NCBI GenBank assembly: GCA_024743435.1
Contig: JANSWO010000009.1
Coordinates: forward strand, 124,001-188,000
Origin: Pseudomonadaceae bacterium
Lineage (GTDB): Bacteria > Pseudomonadota > Gammaproteobacteria > Pseudomonadales > Azotimanducaceae
Length of the DNA: 64,000 nucleotides
Direction: 5' to 3'
A program made the translations under genes and the position numbers. The notes under the pieces are model-generated. The model ran no database searches, was not told the DNA's origin, and was given only the letters and a program-made list of their open reading frames with translations. Shown piece after piece: positions 7,443-16,149 of this stretch. Positions within the stretch are counted from its first letter, which is position 1. The number at the start of each line of letters is the position of its first letter.

Positions 7443-8258
7443 ATGAAAGCAAAAGCCCTGGTATTCGATCTGGATGGCACTCTGCTGGTCGGCGAAGACC
7501 TGCCAGGCGCCAACGCCGACGCGCTCGTACGCGCCTCCAAATCCGGCTTGCATATCATGATCGCAACCGCTCGCTGGCGGCAGATGGCCCAGAAAATCAT
7601 GGCGGAAGTCGGTGTCACCGGGCCTGCAATCGCATGCTCGGGGGCTCAGGTTTACGACAGCGTCAGCCAGCGAGATCTGTTCGATGAGCGTCTCCCCGAA
7701 GCGTTTGTGCAGGAGCTATACGCGCTCTGCGATGAGGAGCGCTGTGTCGCGACCGTGACGGTGAGCGACCGAACACTCATTAAGCTGGACGGCCAGCCAG
7801 ATCCAAGCCTTCTCAGTGAAGAGATGTACTGGGTACCCAAACTTGCTGGCGCCGATCCAAGCCTGCCTCGCGTCGCCGCCATTCAGGGCAGTAACGCAAA
7901 TGCCCGAATCCGCGCTGAGCTGGAACCGAAATGGAAGGATGAGGTTCATTTCAAAGACTCGATTGGCCCGACCGGCAAAATCATCGTTGCGATCACCGCT
8001 GCCGCCGCAACCAAGGGTGCCGCACTCGGCGCGGCCTGCACCCATCTGAACATCCAGCCGAGTGCGGTTATCGCGTTCGGTGATGCCGATAACGACATCG
8101 ACATGTTCGCAGCTGCCGGTCAATCGGTCGCCATGGGGCAAGCGGAAGCACACGTCAAAGCGGCTGCCAGCGTCGTCACGCGAAGGCATGACGAGGATGG
8201 TGTTGCCTACGCAATCAACTACCTTCTGGACAACGGAGACCTGCCGAATGTCGGCTGA
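7443..8258 (+). CDS. HAD-superfamily hydrolase, Cof-type (subclass IIB)
   Basis: This 271-residue protein carries HAD motif I DLDGT at residues 9-13, the conserved Lys of motif III near GKIIVA/TKGAAL, and motif IV GDADNDIDMF around 218-227. The long cap between motifs I and III is of the Cof/YidA kind. These cytosolic enzymes dephosphorylate sugar phosphates, nucleotides or flavin precursors; the substrate is not evident. An AGAG stretch lies upstream of the ATG. The end overlaps the start of the following lipase-like gene by 11 bases, indicating an operon. Confidence 0.88.
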   Translation: MKAKALVFDLDGTLLVGEDLPGANADALVRASKSGLHIMIATARWRQMAQKIMAEVGVTGPAIACSGAQVYDSVSQRDLFDERLPEAFVQELYALCDEERCVATVTVSDRTLIKLDGQPDPSLLSEEMYWVPKLAGADPSLPRVAAIQGSNANARIRAELEPKWKDEVHFKDSIGPTGKIIVAITAAAATKGAALGAACTHLNIQPSAVIAFGDADNDIDMFAAAGQSVAMGQAEAHVKAAASVVTRRHDEDGVAYAINYLLDNGDLPNVG

Positions 8259-9210
8259 GACACTGAACTCATCGATAACCGAATCTTCCACTAGCCGAGA
8301 AGATGCGTCGTTTATTGCAAGCGATGGTGCTCGTATCCAGCGTTACCGCTGGTCAGCCGATAACGCTCGCGCGATCATTCATATTTCCCATGGCATGGGA
8401 GAACACGCTGCTCGCTACGATCGAGTCGCCCGCGCGCTCAACGACGCCGGCTACACGGTCTACGCAAACGATCACCGGGGCCATGGCCTGACCGCACCAC
8501 CGGGCCAACAGGGTTGGCTGGGCGAGGACGGCTGGAATCGGTTGATCACGGATCTACGCGAGATGATTCGAGCTGAAAAAAAAGCTCACCCGGGCGTTCC
8601 GATGGTGCTGTTTGGCCATTCGATGGGCTCTATGGCCAGCCAGCAGTACATCTGCCGGTACGGTAAGAGTATCGATGCGGTTGTGCTCTCAGGATCGCCC
8701 GGGTTCAGCAGCGGCTTGCAATCATTTATGTCCCGCAGCATCGCTCGCTTCGAACGCTGGCGCCTTGGAGCTGATGCTGATAGCGAGCTGCTCCAGGGGC
8801 TACTGTTTGGCAAATCCAACGAACCGTTTGAAAGCGACGAGGCAACGGGTTTCGAGTGGTTATCTCGCGACGCCGATGAGGTGCGCGCGTACATTGATGA
8901 TCCGATGTGTGGCGCTGTGCTCACTGCCGGCTCGCTGGTTGATCTGTTCAACGGTGCTCGGCGCGCCGCCGACCCGAAGATCATTGCTGCGATACCGCAA
9001 GAGTTACCGGTATACGTGTTCTCGGGTAGCGATGATCCGGTGCATGGCGAGGAGAAAAATCTATCCAGACTGTTGGCCCGCTACCGCGACAGACTGGCGG
9101 ATGTGACCTACCGGCTATACCCCGGTGGCAGGCACGAGATGCTGAACGAGACGAATCGCGATGCCGTCACTCGGGATTTGATCGTATGGCTCAACAAGGC
9201 CCTCGCTTAA
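8248..9210 (+). CDS. Alpha/beta hydrolase, monoacylglycerol lipase/lysophospholipase type
   Basis: This 320-residue protein starts at an ATG inside the end of the HAD gene, with GGAG at 8235-8238 as ribosome binding site. Motifs fit the serine aminopeptidase S33/monoglyceride lipase family: ISHGMGEHAARY at 46-57, DHRGHG at 75-80, nucleophile Ser125 in GHSMGS, Asp in SGSDDPVHG and His in GGRHEML. Family members release fatty acids from monoacylglycerol or lysophospholipids. There is no signal peptide, so it is probably cytosolic. Coupling with a phosphatase suggests a shared role in phospholipid or glycerol-phosphate turnover, which is inference. Confidence 0.88.
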   Translation: MSAETLNSSITESSTSREDASFIASDGARIQRYRWSADNARAIIHISHGMGEHAARYDRVARALNDAGYTVYANDHRGHGLTAPPGQQGWLGEDGWNRLITDLREMIRAEKKAHPGVPMVLFGHSMGSMASQQYICRYGKSIDAVVLSGSPGFSSGLQSFMSRSIARFERWRLGADADSELLQGLLFGKSNEPFESDEATGFEWLSRDADEVRAYIDDPMCGAVLTAGSLVDLFNGARRAADPKIIAAIPQELPVYVFSGSDDPVHGEEKNLSRLLARYRDRLADVTYRLYPGGRHEMLNETNRDAVTRDLIVWLNKALA

Positions 9211-9238
9211 AGCGACAGCAGGCAAGGAAGGCACAAAC

Positions 9239-9820
9239 ATGACAAGCGACGCGATCAGCCGATATCCGGTCCCCGAACTATCCGACATGCCTGAGGACAT
9301 TCGCGCAAGGATCGAGGCGATTTCCGAGCGTTCCGGGTTTGTGCCCAATGTGTTTTTGACGCTTGCGCACCGGCCCGAGGAATTCCGCGCGTTCTTCGCC
9401 TATCACGATGCGCTTATCGAGAAAGACAGCGGTCTGAGCAAAGCGGAAATGGAGATGATTGTTGTTGCCACGTCGAACGACAACAACTGCCAGTACTGTG
9501 TGATTGCGCACGGCGCCATTCTTCGCATCCGCGCCAAGAACGCACTCCTCGCCGATCAAGTCGCTGTTAACTATCGCAAGGCCGACATCACCGACAGACA
9601 GAAAGCGATGCTGGACTTTGCAATGAAAGTATCAAACAACGCTGGCGCCATCGGCGATGACGACTTTGAACGCCTCAAGGGCTTTGGCTTCAGCGACGAG
9701 GACATTTGGGATATCGCTGGCATCACTGCTTTTTTCGGCCTGAGCAACCGCATGGCCAACTTCACGTCGATGCGACCCAACCCGGAATTCTATGCCATGG
9801 GCAGAGACATTCCGGGCTAA
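9239..9820 (+). CDS. Peroxidase-related AhpD-like / carboxymuconolactone decarboxylase family protein
   Basis: The 193-residue all-helical protein has the AhpD redox signature Cys84-x-x-Cys87 followed by His91 (NNCQYCVIAH). It belongs to the uncharacterised peroxidase-related branch of the family. AhpD-type proteins reduce peroxides or act as thiol-disulfide partners. AAGGAAG lies upstream of the ATG. The gene follows the lipase-like gene by 28 bases on the same strand and probably ends that transcription unit, since the next gene converges 16 bases beyond its stop. Confidence 0.87.
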   Translation: MTSDAISRYPVPELSDMPEDIRARIEAISERSGFVPNVFLTLAHRPEEFRAFFAYHDALIEKDSGLSKAEMEMIVVATSNDNNCQYCVIAHGAILRIRAKNALLADQVAVNYRKADITDRQKAMLDFAMKVSNNAGAIGDDDFERLKGFGFSDEDIWDIAGITAFFGLSNRMANFTSMRPNPEFYAMGRDIPG

Positions 9821-9836
9821 GTCCAGCGGCTGCCAA

Positions 9837-10544
9837 TTAGCTCACGGCCTGCAATCGCATTTCGCCATCATTGACGAAACAGGCGCGGTCGAAGAGCTTG
9901 AGATCCAACGGATTGGGCAGCCGAACGTCCGAAAGACCGGGCAATCCGCCGCCGGCAACGTCGAAACTTCGGTGTACCTGGCTCACTAGCACCACAATGA
10001 CCCCACGCTGGCGCGCAAACGTTTTCAATGCTCCCACCTGGTCCGCAAGCGGCGGGTTTCGACGGCTATGGTCGAGCGCTTGCAGATAGTCGATGGCGAT
10101 CAGATCCCCGCGCGTCGCCTCCGCCATTCGGCCAACGACCTCTGCCGCGGACAAATCGTCTGAATCGTGAAAAACGATCGGTGCATCCAAACCATCAAAG
10201 CCTAACTGAGCCAGGCGAACATCGAGTTCCCGGCGGCTGTATTCAACGGTAAAGAACGCTCCACTACCTCCGCGCCGGGACACCTCAACGGCGAGTTCCA
10301 AGGCCAGCAGTGTCTTGCCCTGGCCGGGCCGTGCAGCGAGCAACACCAGATCGCCGGGAGCGAGTTGATCGATCAGGCGTGCGCCGGCCGGTTCATTCGC
10401 ATACTGGCGAGCCAGCAGACTCCAGGTGTCGAACCCTTCTTGCCTGGCAACTTGATTGAGCGCTTCAAACAGCCGGATACCCTTCGCACGGGCGAGCAGG
10501 CGAGCTTCGCGCTTCAGCCGATAAATAGGAGCAGATAACTTCAT
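9837..10544 (-). CDS. Stand-alone DnaB-helicase-like RecA-fold ATPase
   Basis: The start is the ATG at 10544, six bases after a GAGG, giving 235 residues rather than the longer 251. A helical N-terminal region (1-50, with ALNQVARQEGF) precedes a RecA-type ATPase core. The core has Walker A RPGQGKT at 72-78, Walker B IAIDYLQ at 149-155 and the sensor Gln in VLVSQVHRS (about 189). The arrangement is that of the replicative helicase C-terminal domain, but the DnaB N-terminal domain and primase contacts are missing. Such proteins are usually annotated only as DNA helicase, and their role is unknown. No replication or phage gene is nearby. Confidence 0.75.
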   Translation of the reverse strand: MKLSAPIYRLKREARLLARAKGIRLFEALNQVARQEGFDTWSLLARQYANEPAGARLIDQLAPGDLVLLAARPGQGKTLLALELAVEVSRRGGSGAFFTVEYSRRELDVRLAQLGFDGLDAPIVFHDSDDLSAAEVVGRMAEATRGDLIAIDYLQALDHSRRNPPLADQVGALKTFARQRGVIVVLVSQVHRSFDVAGGGLPGLSDVRLPNPLDLKLFDRACFVNDGEMRLQAVS

Positions 10545-10743
10545 AAGAAACCTCGTTTGCGGGTGTTCGCAATCCCTCCTGATGCGAGCCACTCAAACGA
10601 AGGCTTGGTTAGATCTGTCGGCCCTGCAGGTCAGATGCTTCCCCAATTCACTCATGATCGAGTGAAGGCGGAGGGAGGGTGGCCGGGGCGATCGGCCAGA
10701 AGTGATCATAATCCTGGCTGTTCCCAGCCGGCAAGCGTTACGC

Positions 10744-11751
10744 CTAGGTCCACCCTTCTTTCACGGCGTCGATGCCCTCTTCAATCACACGCTTGCTTAC
10801 CTCATTCAGCGCTTTGTACATCGCCGAGGTAGCCTCTGGCACCTCGGTGCCAGCCGGAAAGGTGATGGGATCCAGGACAAGCGCCGTTGCGGGGCCCGGC
10901 TTCACCTCCCGGGTGCCTTTCGGTCTGAGCTTGTCAACGCCGTTCAAATAGATCGGCAGAACCGTTGCGTTGGTCTCGAGCGCAAGGATGCTCGGACCAT
11001 GCCGAAACTTCGCCATACCCTTCGCGGTGGAGCGAGTTCCTTCTGGAAAAATCAGTATGTTACCGCCATTTTTTAGAAGCCACTTCGGGTAGTCGAGCGC
11101 CTTGGAACCGCCACCACGCGCAATAGGAAACGTACCGTTGATGAGCGACTGCCACCACGGTTGCATCGTCAGCTCGTCCCGGCCTTTGACAAAGTAACGA
11201 TCCGCAGCCGCGCCAGAATAGAGGCTGAAGCGCAGTCGCGTGCTCAGAGCGCCATGCACCGCAACGCCATCCATGTGGCTGCGGTGGTTGGCAATTACGA
11301 CACAACCACCCTTGATGGACTTCTGTTTGTCTTTGCCGCGAACATCGAGCGGCTTGAAGTACTGCCGAATCCAGCGGTCGTAGGCATACCAGCGCATGGA
11401 AAGCCGAACGAGCTTCGCCCAATAGGCGTTCTGCCAGGGGTGCGGCCCACCCGTTTCGACCTGCTCTCGGGTCATCAGACGAGCGAACAACGGAATGTCT
11501 ATCGCCGGCATGATCTCGGTTTGAAAGGTACTGCCAATCTCGGCTGCAAACGATGCCCGGTAGGCTCTGAAATTATCCGATGCCTCAAAGATGGTGCACT
11601 GATCATAGTCGCCCATGATCCACCAGTTGCCCACCACCTTGGCCTCCCAGCGGGCTAACGCTTCTTCTACTTCTCGCAGAATCTCCGGCTTGTCTCTGAT
11701 CGCCTTGTGCGCATCCACGCGCTGCTTCAGCAGCATGATGTAGTGCGGCAC
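10744..11751 (-). CDS. GYD-domain / PlsC acyltransferase fusion
   Basis: The 335-residue protein starts at GTG, with GGGAG eight bases upstream. Residues 1-95 form a GYD domain (signature MGDYDQCTIFEA, close to LGGYDFVNIIEA of the next gene). Residues about 110-335 form a 1-acylglycerol-3-phosphate acyltransferase with HxxxxD as NHRSHMDG (His156, Asp161) and the substrate motif FPEGTRS at 235-241. PlsC enzymes add the second acyl chain to lysophosphatidic acid at the inner membrane. A GYD module on such an enzyme is unusual and may be a regulatory or binding domain. It is cotranscribed with the free GYD gene, three bases upstream. Confidence 0.85.
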   Translation of the reverse strand: MPHYIMLLKQRVDAHKAIRDKPEILREVEEALARWEAKVVGNWWIMGDYDQCTIFEASDNFRAYRASFAAEIGSTFQTEIMPAIDIPLFARLMTREQVETGGPHPWQNAYWAKLVRLSMRWYAYDRWIRQYFKPLDVRGKDKQKSIKGGCVVIANHRSHMDGVAVHGALSTRLRFSLYSGAAADRYFVKGRDELTMQPWWQSLINGTFPIARGGGSKALDYPKWLLKNGGNILIFPEGTRSTAKGMAKFRHGPSILALETNATVLPIYLNGVDKLRPKGTREVKPGPATALVLDPITFPAGTEVPEATSAMYKALNEVSKRVIEEGIDAVKEGWT

Positions 11752-11754
11752 GGA

Positions 11755-12060
11755 TCAGCTCCCGCCTGGACCAGACCCCTGCATTAGCTCGATAAACTCA
11801 CCAATCGGCATGGCGGGATAGGTGGTCACCTTGATCGTGCCTCGAGAGCCAAGCTCCAGCGCGATGCGAGCCATGGCTTCGTTGCTCGGAGCCTCGATGA
11901 TATTGACGAAGTCATAGCCGCCGAGCACTGCATACTGCGCCGTGACGCGCGCACCCATTGCCTCAACTTCTTTGTTTACTTCGCCGAGACGGTCCGGCCG
12001 CTGCTTGAGTGTCTTACGGCCATCATCGGTTAGCGTGGACATCATGACGTAGGTCGCCAT
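11755..12060 (-). CDS. GYD domain protein
   Basis: This 101-residue protein starts at the ATG at 12060, preceded by AAGGGGA; the longer frame from 12111 lacks such a site. The single alpha/beta domain has the family signature GGYDFVNIIEA. GYD proteins are small, dimer-forming ferredoxin-like domains of unknown role, often next to redox or lipid genes. Here the next gene carries the same domain fused to PlsC, suggesting that the free and fused copies pair with each other. Three direct repeats lie 160-190 bases upstream. Confidence 0.85.
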   Translation of the reverse strand: MATYVMMSTLTDDGRKTLKQRPDRLGEVNKEVEAMGARVTAQYAVLGGYDFVNIIEAPSNEAMARIALELGSRGTIKVTTYPAMPIGEFIELMQGSGPGGS

Positions 12061-12220
12061 TGCGATTCCCCTTTTGTGTCTCCCTTGAGAGTCAGCATGA
12101 CTGGCTCCCATCTCCGAAGCGGCGCCGCCGCTCCCCCTTCTGTTCCGCAGTCGCTATCGTCGTAATCCGTGCGCGTCGCTCGCTCCTGTTTCCGAGCTCA
12201 TCGATGTTTGCTGTCTACTT

Positions 12221-12250
12221 TTCTCAACTGTTCTCAACTGTTCTCAACTT
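12221..12250. repeat. Three direct 10-bp repeats upstream of the GYD operon
   Basis: The 10-base unit TTCTCAACTG occurs three times head to tail (the last copy ends in T). It lies in the 261-bp gap between the esterase gene's stop and the GYD start at 12060. A pitch of 10 bp places the copies on one helix face, as expected for an operator. It may also be a simple slippage repeat. Confidence 0.6.
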
Positions 12251-12321
12251 GCCGCTGATTAGCAGGCTCCCCAACCCGCCATCCGAGCGTTTACCAACAG
12301 TCAACAATTTTGCGAATCGCG

Positions 12322-13416
12322 TCAACCAGCCGAGTGAATCTTCTCGTCTGATGTATTGGACGGTGCAACTCGCTCGATGAACTCCCCTATTGCGGCAAGC
12401 GCTTCCAACGCCTCGGGCAACTCTTCAAATGCCTGCCAGACGTGCAATGTGTGCGGCCATACCTGGAAGTCGACCTGCGAGCCTGCGGCCCGAGCCTTGT
12501 TCACATAACGGATGGAATCATCAAACAGCATCTCGGCACTGGACGCCTGCACCAGTAACGGTGGCAGGTGCGAAAGATCGCCCAGCGCTGGTGATAAGAG
12601 CGGATTGGACGGCAGCATCCGGTTTGTCAGCAAGCCGATCCACAACAGCAGGAAGCGCGGCAACTTCATCATCCGGCCGATGCCGCTTCCGAGCATGACG
12701 TCCGTTGGGATGTTGTCTTTCATGCTGGGGCTGCGGAAGGTGCTGTCGGTCGCTGGCGACAGCGCGATAGCCGCATCCGGAGCGCGCAGGCCGCGATCTC
12801 GCAGCCAGGCAATCAACATGAGGGTCAGATTGCCCCCGGCGGAGTCGCCGGCCACAAACATCGTCTGTGCGGGCGCTGCGCTATCCGGTCCTGTCACGGT
12901 CAACCATTGATACGCGCGCTGGCAATCCGTAATACCGGCGTGCCTTGGATGCTCCGGCATGAGCCGATAATCAACCGCGAACACCGCGGCGTCAGCAATC
13001 TTTGACAAGCGCGACGTTAGACCGCGATGACTGCGGGGGCTGCCAAGCGTGAACGCGCCACCGTGTATATAGAGAAGCCGTCTGTCCGTTCTGGTGCCCG
13101 GCGCTTGTACCCACTCGCCGACCAACCCTGGCTCGTTCACCGGGGTAATGGTGGCATCGACATCGGTATCACCGAAAAACGCCTCCAGCATGTCGCGCAT
13201 CGCCGTCAGGCGCTTACCACCCTTGGCTTGTTCAGCAGTCTGTCGTAACGCCTTCAACCGATCGAACACCTGCTTGTGCTCGGGGCTGGCAGTGGGCCGG
13301 TCTCGAAACAACGTGGGCCGAGGCTGTTGGAACTCCGCCAGGTCGTCTCCATCCAGGCGGTTTTTCGTCAGCCACCACAAACCGGCGGCAATAAGTAGAA
13401 GAATCAGTAAGGTCAC
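12322..13416 (-). CDS. Alpha/beta hydrolase of the hormone-sensitive-lipase family
   Basis: The 364-residue protein starts at GTG with one hydrophobic helix at residues 1-16, so it is probably anchored in the inner membrane. It has the family oxyanion motif HGGAF at 118-122, nucleophile Ser192 in AGDSAGGN, an Asp in EMLFDDS and a His in TLHVWQ. Members cleave short- to medium-chain esters. It follows phaC by 48 bases on the same strand and may be cotranscribed with phasin and PHA synthase. A role in storage-polymer or oligomer breakdown is possible but not shown. Confidence 0.87.
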   Translation of the reverse strand: MTLLILLLIAAGLWWLTKNRLDGDDLAEFQQPRPTLFRDRPTASPEHKQVFDRLKALRQTAEQAKGGKRLTAMRDMLEAFFGDTDVDATITPVNEPGLVGEWVQAPGTRTDRRLLYIHGGAFTLGSPRSHRGLTSRLSKIADAAVFAVDYRLMPEHPRHAGITDCQRAYQWLTVTGPDSAAPAQTMFVAGDSAGGNLTLMLIAWLRDRGLRAPDAAIALSPATDSTFRSPSMKDNIPTDVMLGSGIGRMMKLPRFLLLWIGLLTNRMLPSNPLLSPALGDLSHLPPLLVQASSAEMLFDDSIRYVNKARAAGSQVDFQVWPHTLHVWQAFEELPEALEALAAIGEFIERVAPSNTSDEKIHSAG

Positions 13417-13464
13417 GCGGCGTGGTCCCGTTGAGTGTCAGCAGAAACGTTGATGATGAGTGCG

Positions 13465-15168
13465 CTACTTCTCACGCACATAACTTCCAGGCGCAGGCTC
13501 AATAACTGGGTAACCCGGACTGCCAAGCTCAGTGACCGCAGGTGCTTTCTCTGGCTGTACATCGGCGAGCCAGTCGATCCAGTGAAACACCCAGGAACCG
13601 GGCTTTTCATCAGCATCAGCCATGGCCGCTTCCGGGTCCTCCGGCAAATCTTTTGCCACCCAATACTTCAGGTGCTTGTTGTCGAGGCGACCGGATATGG
13701 TTTGGGTGTGGTTCTGGTTCGTCAGAACAAAAGTCGGGTCTTCGCCGAAGAGCTGCGTCGATCGATAGCAGGCTTTCCACGGCGTAATGTGGTCCGTGCT
13801 GCCGGCCATGATGTAGACCGGGTACTTAATTTTGCCGAGGTTCACTCGCTTACCGAGGATTCTCTGTTCCGCCTTGGCGAGCTTGTTGCTGCGCGACAGC
13901 TCCAGAAAATCACACTGCATCTCGGCAGGCACCCTGGTGTAGTCGATAGACCAGAACAGTAAGGGATGCTGCACCGGCGCATCGCCCATGAGGTAGTTGC
14001 TCCGCATGAACGACATGATGTTCTCTTCGATGCGCAGCAGAGCGAACATTTCGTAGACGTTTTTCTCGGAAAATACGCCCTGCTGCCGGACCATCGCCTT
14101 CTGAGCATCCACGCCACGGTCGCTAACAAACAGGCCGAAGTCGCTATCATCCGGCCGATAGTCGAGTACGTTTACGAAGAGTGACAGCGACTCAACCCAG
14201 TCTTCCTTGCGTGCTCTGAGCGCTCCTGCAGCTGCGGTCGTTACCAGCCCGCCGGCACACAGACCCATGAGATGCACTTTCTCGCAGCCGGATATCTCAC
14301 GGATGGCCGCGATGGCAGAGATAACCCCATCGGCATAGGAGTCGATGTTCCAGCTGGCATGTTCCGGTGACGGATTGCGCCAGCTCACAGCGTAAACAGG
14401 TATGCCGGCTTCGAGTAACCGCTGGAAAAGTGAACGGTCGGGCGTTAAATCACCGAGGTAAAATCGATTTACCTGGCTGAACACATACAGCAGTGGCGTT
14501 GTGCTCACTTGCTCCGTGAGCGGTTTGTACTGAATGAGTTCGAGCAGCTCATTACGAAAGACGACAGCACCTTCACTGGCTGCCACATCCACCCCGAGTT
14601 CATAGGCATTGCGATCCGCAGCAGCTGGATAACCATGATTGTGCTGTAAATCGTCGACGAAATTCTGGATGCCGGTCCAGACGCTGCGGCCATTCGTCTC
14701 ACCCGCTTTGCGCATGGCAGCTGGATTACCGGGCAGCATGTTCACCGGCGCCAATACATCTTTCGCCGCATCGAGAACAAAGCGCGCTCGCTCGCGTTCA
14801 ATACCAGCTAAGTCCGACTGTGCCAGCCAGGTGTCTAATGAGTTGACCCAGGCTCCGTAGGAGCGCGCGATTCGGCGATATACCGGATTGTCATGCCAGG
14901 ATTCATCGGCAAATCGTCGATCAGCGAAGACGTCGTCGAACTCATCACCCTGGCCAAGCAGGATGCCGGCCCAGTTGCGCATGAGCTCACCGGAGATCTT
15001 CAATGCCCCCATCGGCTGGGCTATGGCTTGCGCAGCAACGTCACCCCAGACATCGATTATCGACTGAGCATCTACTCCGAAAGCGCCAGACGCCGCGGCG
15101 CCACCAGTATTATCAGCGAGCTCAGCTGCGCGCTGGTTAGAGTTAGCATCCGACGTCGAATCAGTCAT
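13465..15168 (-). CDS. phaC: Poly(3-hydroxyalkanoate) synthase, class I-like
   Basis: The 567-residue protein has the PhaC N-terminal domain (about 60-230) followed by an alpha/beta-hydrolase catalytic domain. The lipase-box Ser is replaced by Cys304 in GLCAGG, as in all PHA synthases. The catalytic Asp lies in GSTDHITPW and the His in NQNHTQTIS. It polymerises (R)-3-hydroxyacyl-CoA into PHA on the granule surface. Length and the single subunit point to class I, which makes short-chain PHA. The phasin gene lies upstream on the same strand and an esterase downstream. phaA and phaB are not in the window; substrate could come from the beta-oxidation genes nearby. Confidence 0.95.
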   Translation of the reverse strand: MTDSTSDANSNQRAAELADNTGGAAASGAFGVDAQSIIDVWGDVAAQAIAQPMGALKISGELMRNWAGILLGQGDEFDDVFADRRFADESWHDNPVYRRIARSYGAWVNSLDTWLAQSDLAGIERERARFVLDAAKDVLAPVNMLPGNPAAMRKAGETNGRSVWTGIQNFVDDLQHNHGYPAAADRNAYELGVDVAASEGAVVFRNELLELIQYKPLTEQVSTTPLLYVFSQVNRFYLGDLTPDRSLFQRLLEAGIPVYAVSWRNPSPEHASWNIDSYADGVISAIAAIREISGCEKVHLMGLCAGGLVTTAAAGALRARKEDWVESLSLFVNVLDYRPDDSDFGLFVSDRGVDAQKAMVRQQGVFSEKNVYEMFALLRIEENIMSFMRSNYLMGDAPVQHPLLFWSIDYTRVPAEMQCDFLELSRSNKLAKAEQRILGKRVNLGKIKYPVYIMAGSTDHITPWKACYRSTQLFGEDPTFVLTNQNHTQTISGRLDNKHLKYWVAKDLPEDPEAAMADADEKPGSWVFHWIDWLADVQPEKAPAVTELGSPGYPVIEPAPGSYVREK

Positions 15169-15329
15169 GGTTCCGGCCCACTGTTCGTCTGTACCTAGGG
15201 TGGCTCAGAGACCACCACGTTCATCGCCATCCTGCGCAAATGTCAGGCAGCGAGCAAGTCTGACAGCAATTCAGTCAGAACCCGGCCAGGACCAAGATGC
15301 CAGGCCATTGCTATGGCCCAAAACGAGCA

Positions 15330-15404
15330 AGCCCGTGAGCAAGAGCCGATTTAGTCGTCTCTCGCGTCACGGGCTCGATAGGGTCCGCCTGGCGCGAGCC
15401 AGGC
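15330..15404 (-). terminator. Two inverted repeats between phasin gene and phaC
   Basis: Bases 15330-15338 and 15367-15375 form a 9-bp inverted repeat (AGCCCGTGA), and 15387-15404 form a tight hairpin with 7-bp stem GCCTGGC and 4-base loop. No T-run follows either. They sit directly after the phasin stop, so they may attenuate read-through or stabilise the phasin mRNA, allowing more phasin than synthase. Confidence 0.4.
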
Positions 15405-15426
15405 GTCGGCAGGGCTAAGTCTTCAG

Positions 15427-15753
15427 TTACGCAGCAGCTTTGGTTGCCGCTTCGTCACCAGACCATGCGCCGCGTACTGCGGTGCCGGTGTGCTCAACCG
15501 CTTCGCGAAGCACCTGGCCACGCTCTTGGGCTGCTTCCTTCACGCCTTCCCACATGGTGGCGCCGTACTCACGCTGGAGCTCGACGAAAGAAGACACTTC
15601 CCGGATTTCAGGAACTTTCTTCGCGAACTCTGAGTTCATTTCGAAGTAGCGACGAAGGTTCTCGGCGTCCTGCTCAACCACACGGCGAAGGGTGCTGGTG
15701 TTGATTTCGAACAGTTCACGGCCCAGTTGGATCTGACGTTGGATAAAGCTCAT
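15427..15753 (-). CDS. Phasin family protein
   Basis: This 108-residue, all-helical, amphipathic protein is rich in Glu, Arg, Ala and Val, with an aromatic N-terminus (MSFIQRQIQLGRELFEINT) and an Ala-rich end. Phasins coat PHA granules and control their size. TGAGGAA lies upstream of the ATG. The gene is transcribed toward phaC, 258 bases downstream, and carries its own promoter with a TGCA-rich region behind it. It is somewhat shorter than many phasins but complete. Confidence 0.88.
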   Translation of the reverse strand: MSFIQRQIQLGRELFEINTSTLRRVVEQDAENLRRYFEMNSEFAKKVPEIREVSSFVELQREYGATMWEGVKEAAQERGQVLREAVEHTGTAVRGAWSGDEAATKAAA

Positions 15754-15852
15754 TTCATATTCCTCAATTTAGTTGCTCCAAGCCCGGGCCCGTTCCTCGA
15801 GTACCGCTGAGGAAACGGTCGGCCCGCATTTCGCTACGGAGCGGGTTATCGA

Positions 15853-15880
15853 ACTATTGTTTTCAAACTCTGGTTATCAA
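15853..15880 (-). promoter_or_regulatory. Predicted promoter of the phasin gene
   Basis: On the minus strand TTGATA (15880-15875, five of six to the -35 consensus) is followed after 16 bp by AATAGT (15858-15853, four of six). It is placed about 100 bases upstream of the phasin ATG. The assignment rests on motif match and position only. Confidence 0.35.
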
Positions 15881-15905
15881 TTCAGGGTGCTCAAATCGAA
15901 GTCGA

Positions 15906-15955
15906 TGTTGCACCGCACAAATGCATTGTGCACCACAGCATATTGCATTGCAACA
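15906..15955. promoter_or_regulatory. TGCA-rich palindromic region, candidate PHA regulator (PhaR-like) site
   Basis: Nested dyads occur just behind the phasin promoter: TGTTGCA (15906-15912) against TTGCAACA (15948-15955), and GCACAA (15915-15920) against TTGTGC (15926-15931). PhaR repressors are known to bind TGCA-type elements before phasin genes, which makes this a plausible operator. The rest of the 396-bp gap 15754-16149 shows no gene. Confidence 0.4.
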
Positions 15956-16149
15956 TTTTCTTGTGATCGCCTGTAATCACCTTGCGACGGGGCTTTCAGC
16001 ACGAAGTTGCTGAGTATTAGTCACCAACCACGGCGGGCTAAGGCACACCCATACTTACGTTTCACTCGCATGACACTCATTGAATCCAGCCAAGCCGTGC
16101 ACCAGACTCGAACTTCCGGCTGCTGGACAGCCCCACGTTAGAGCACAGC

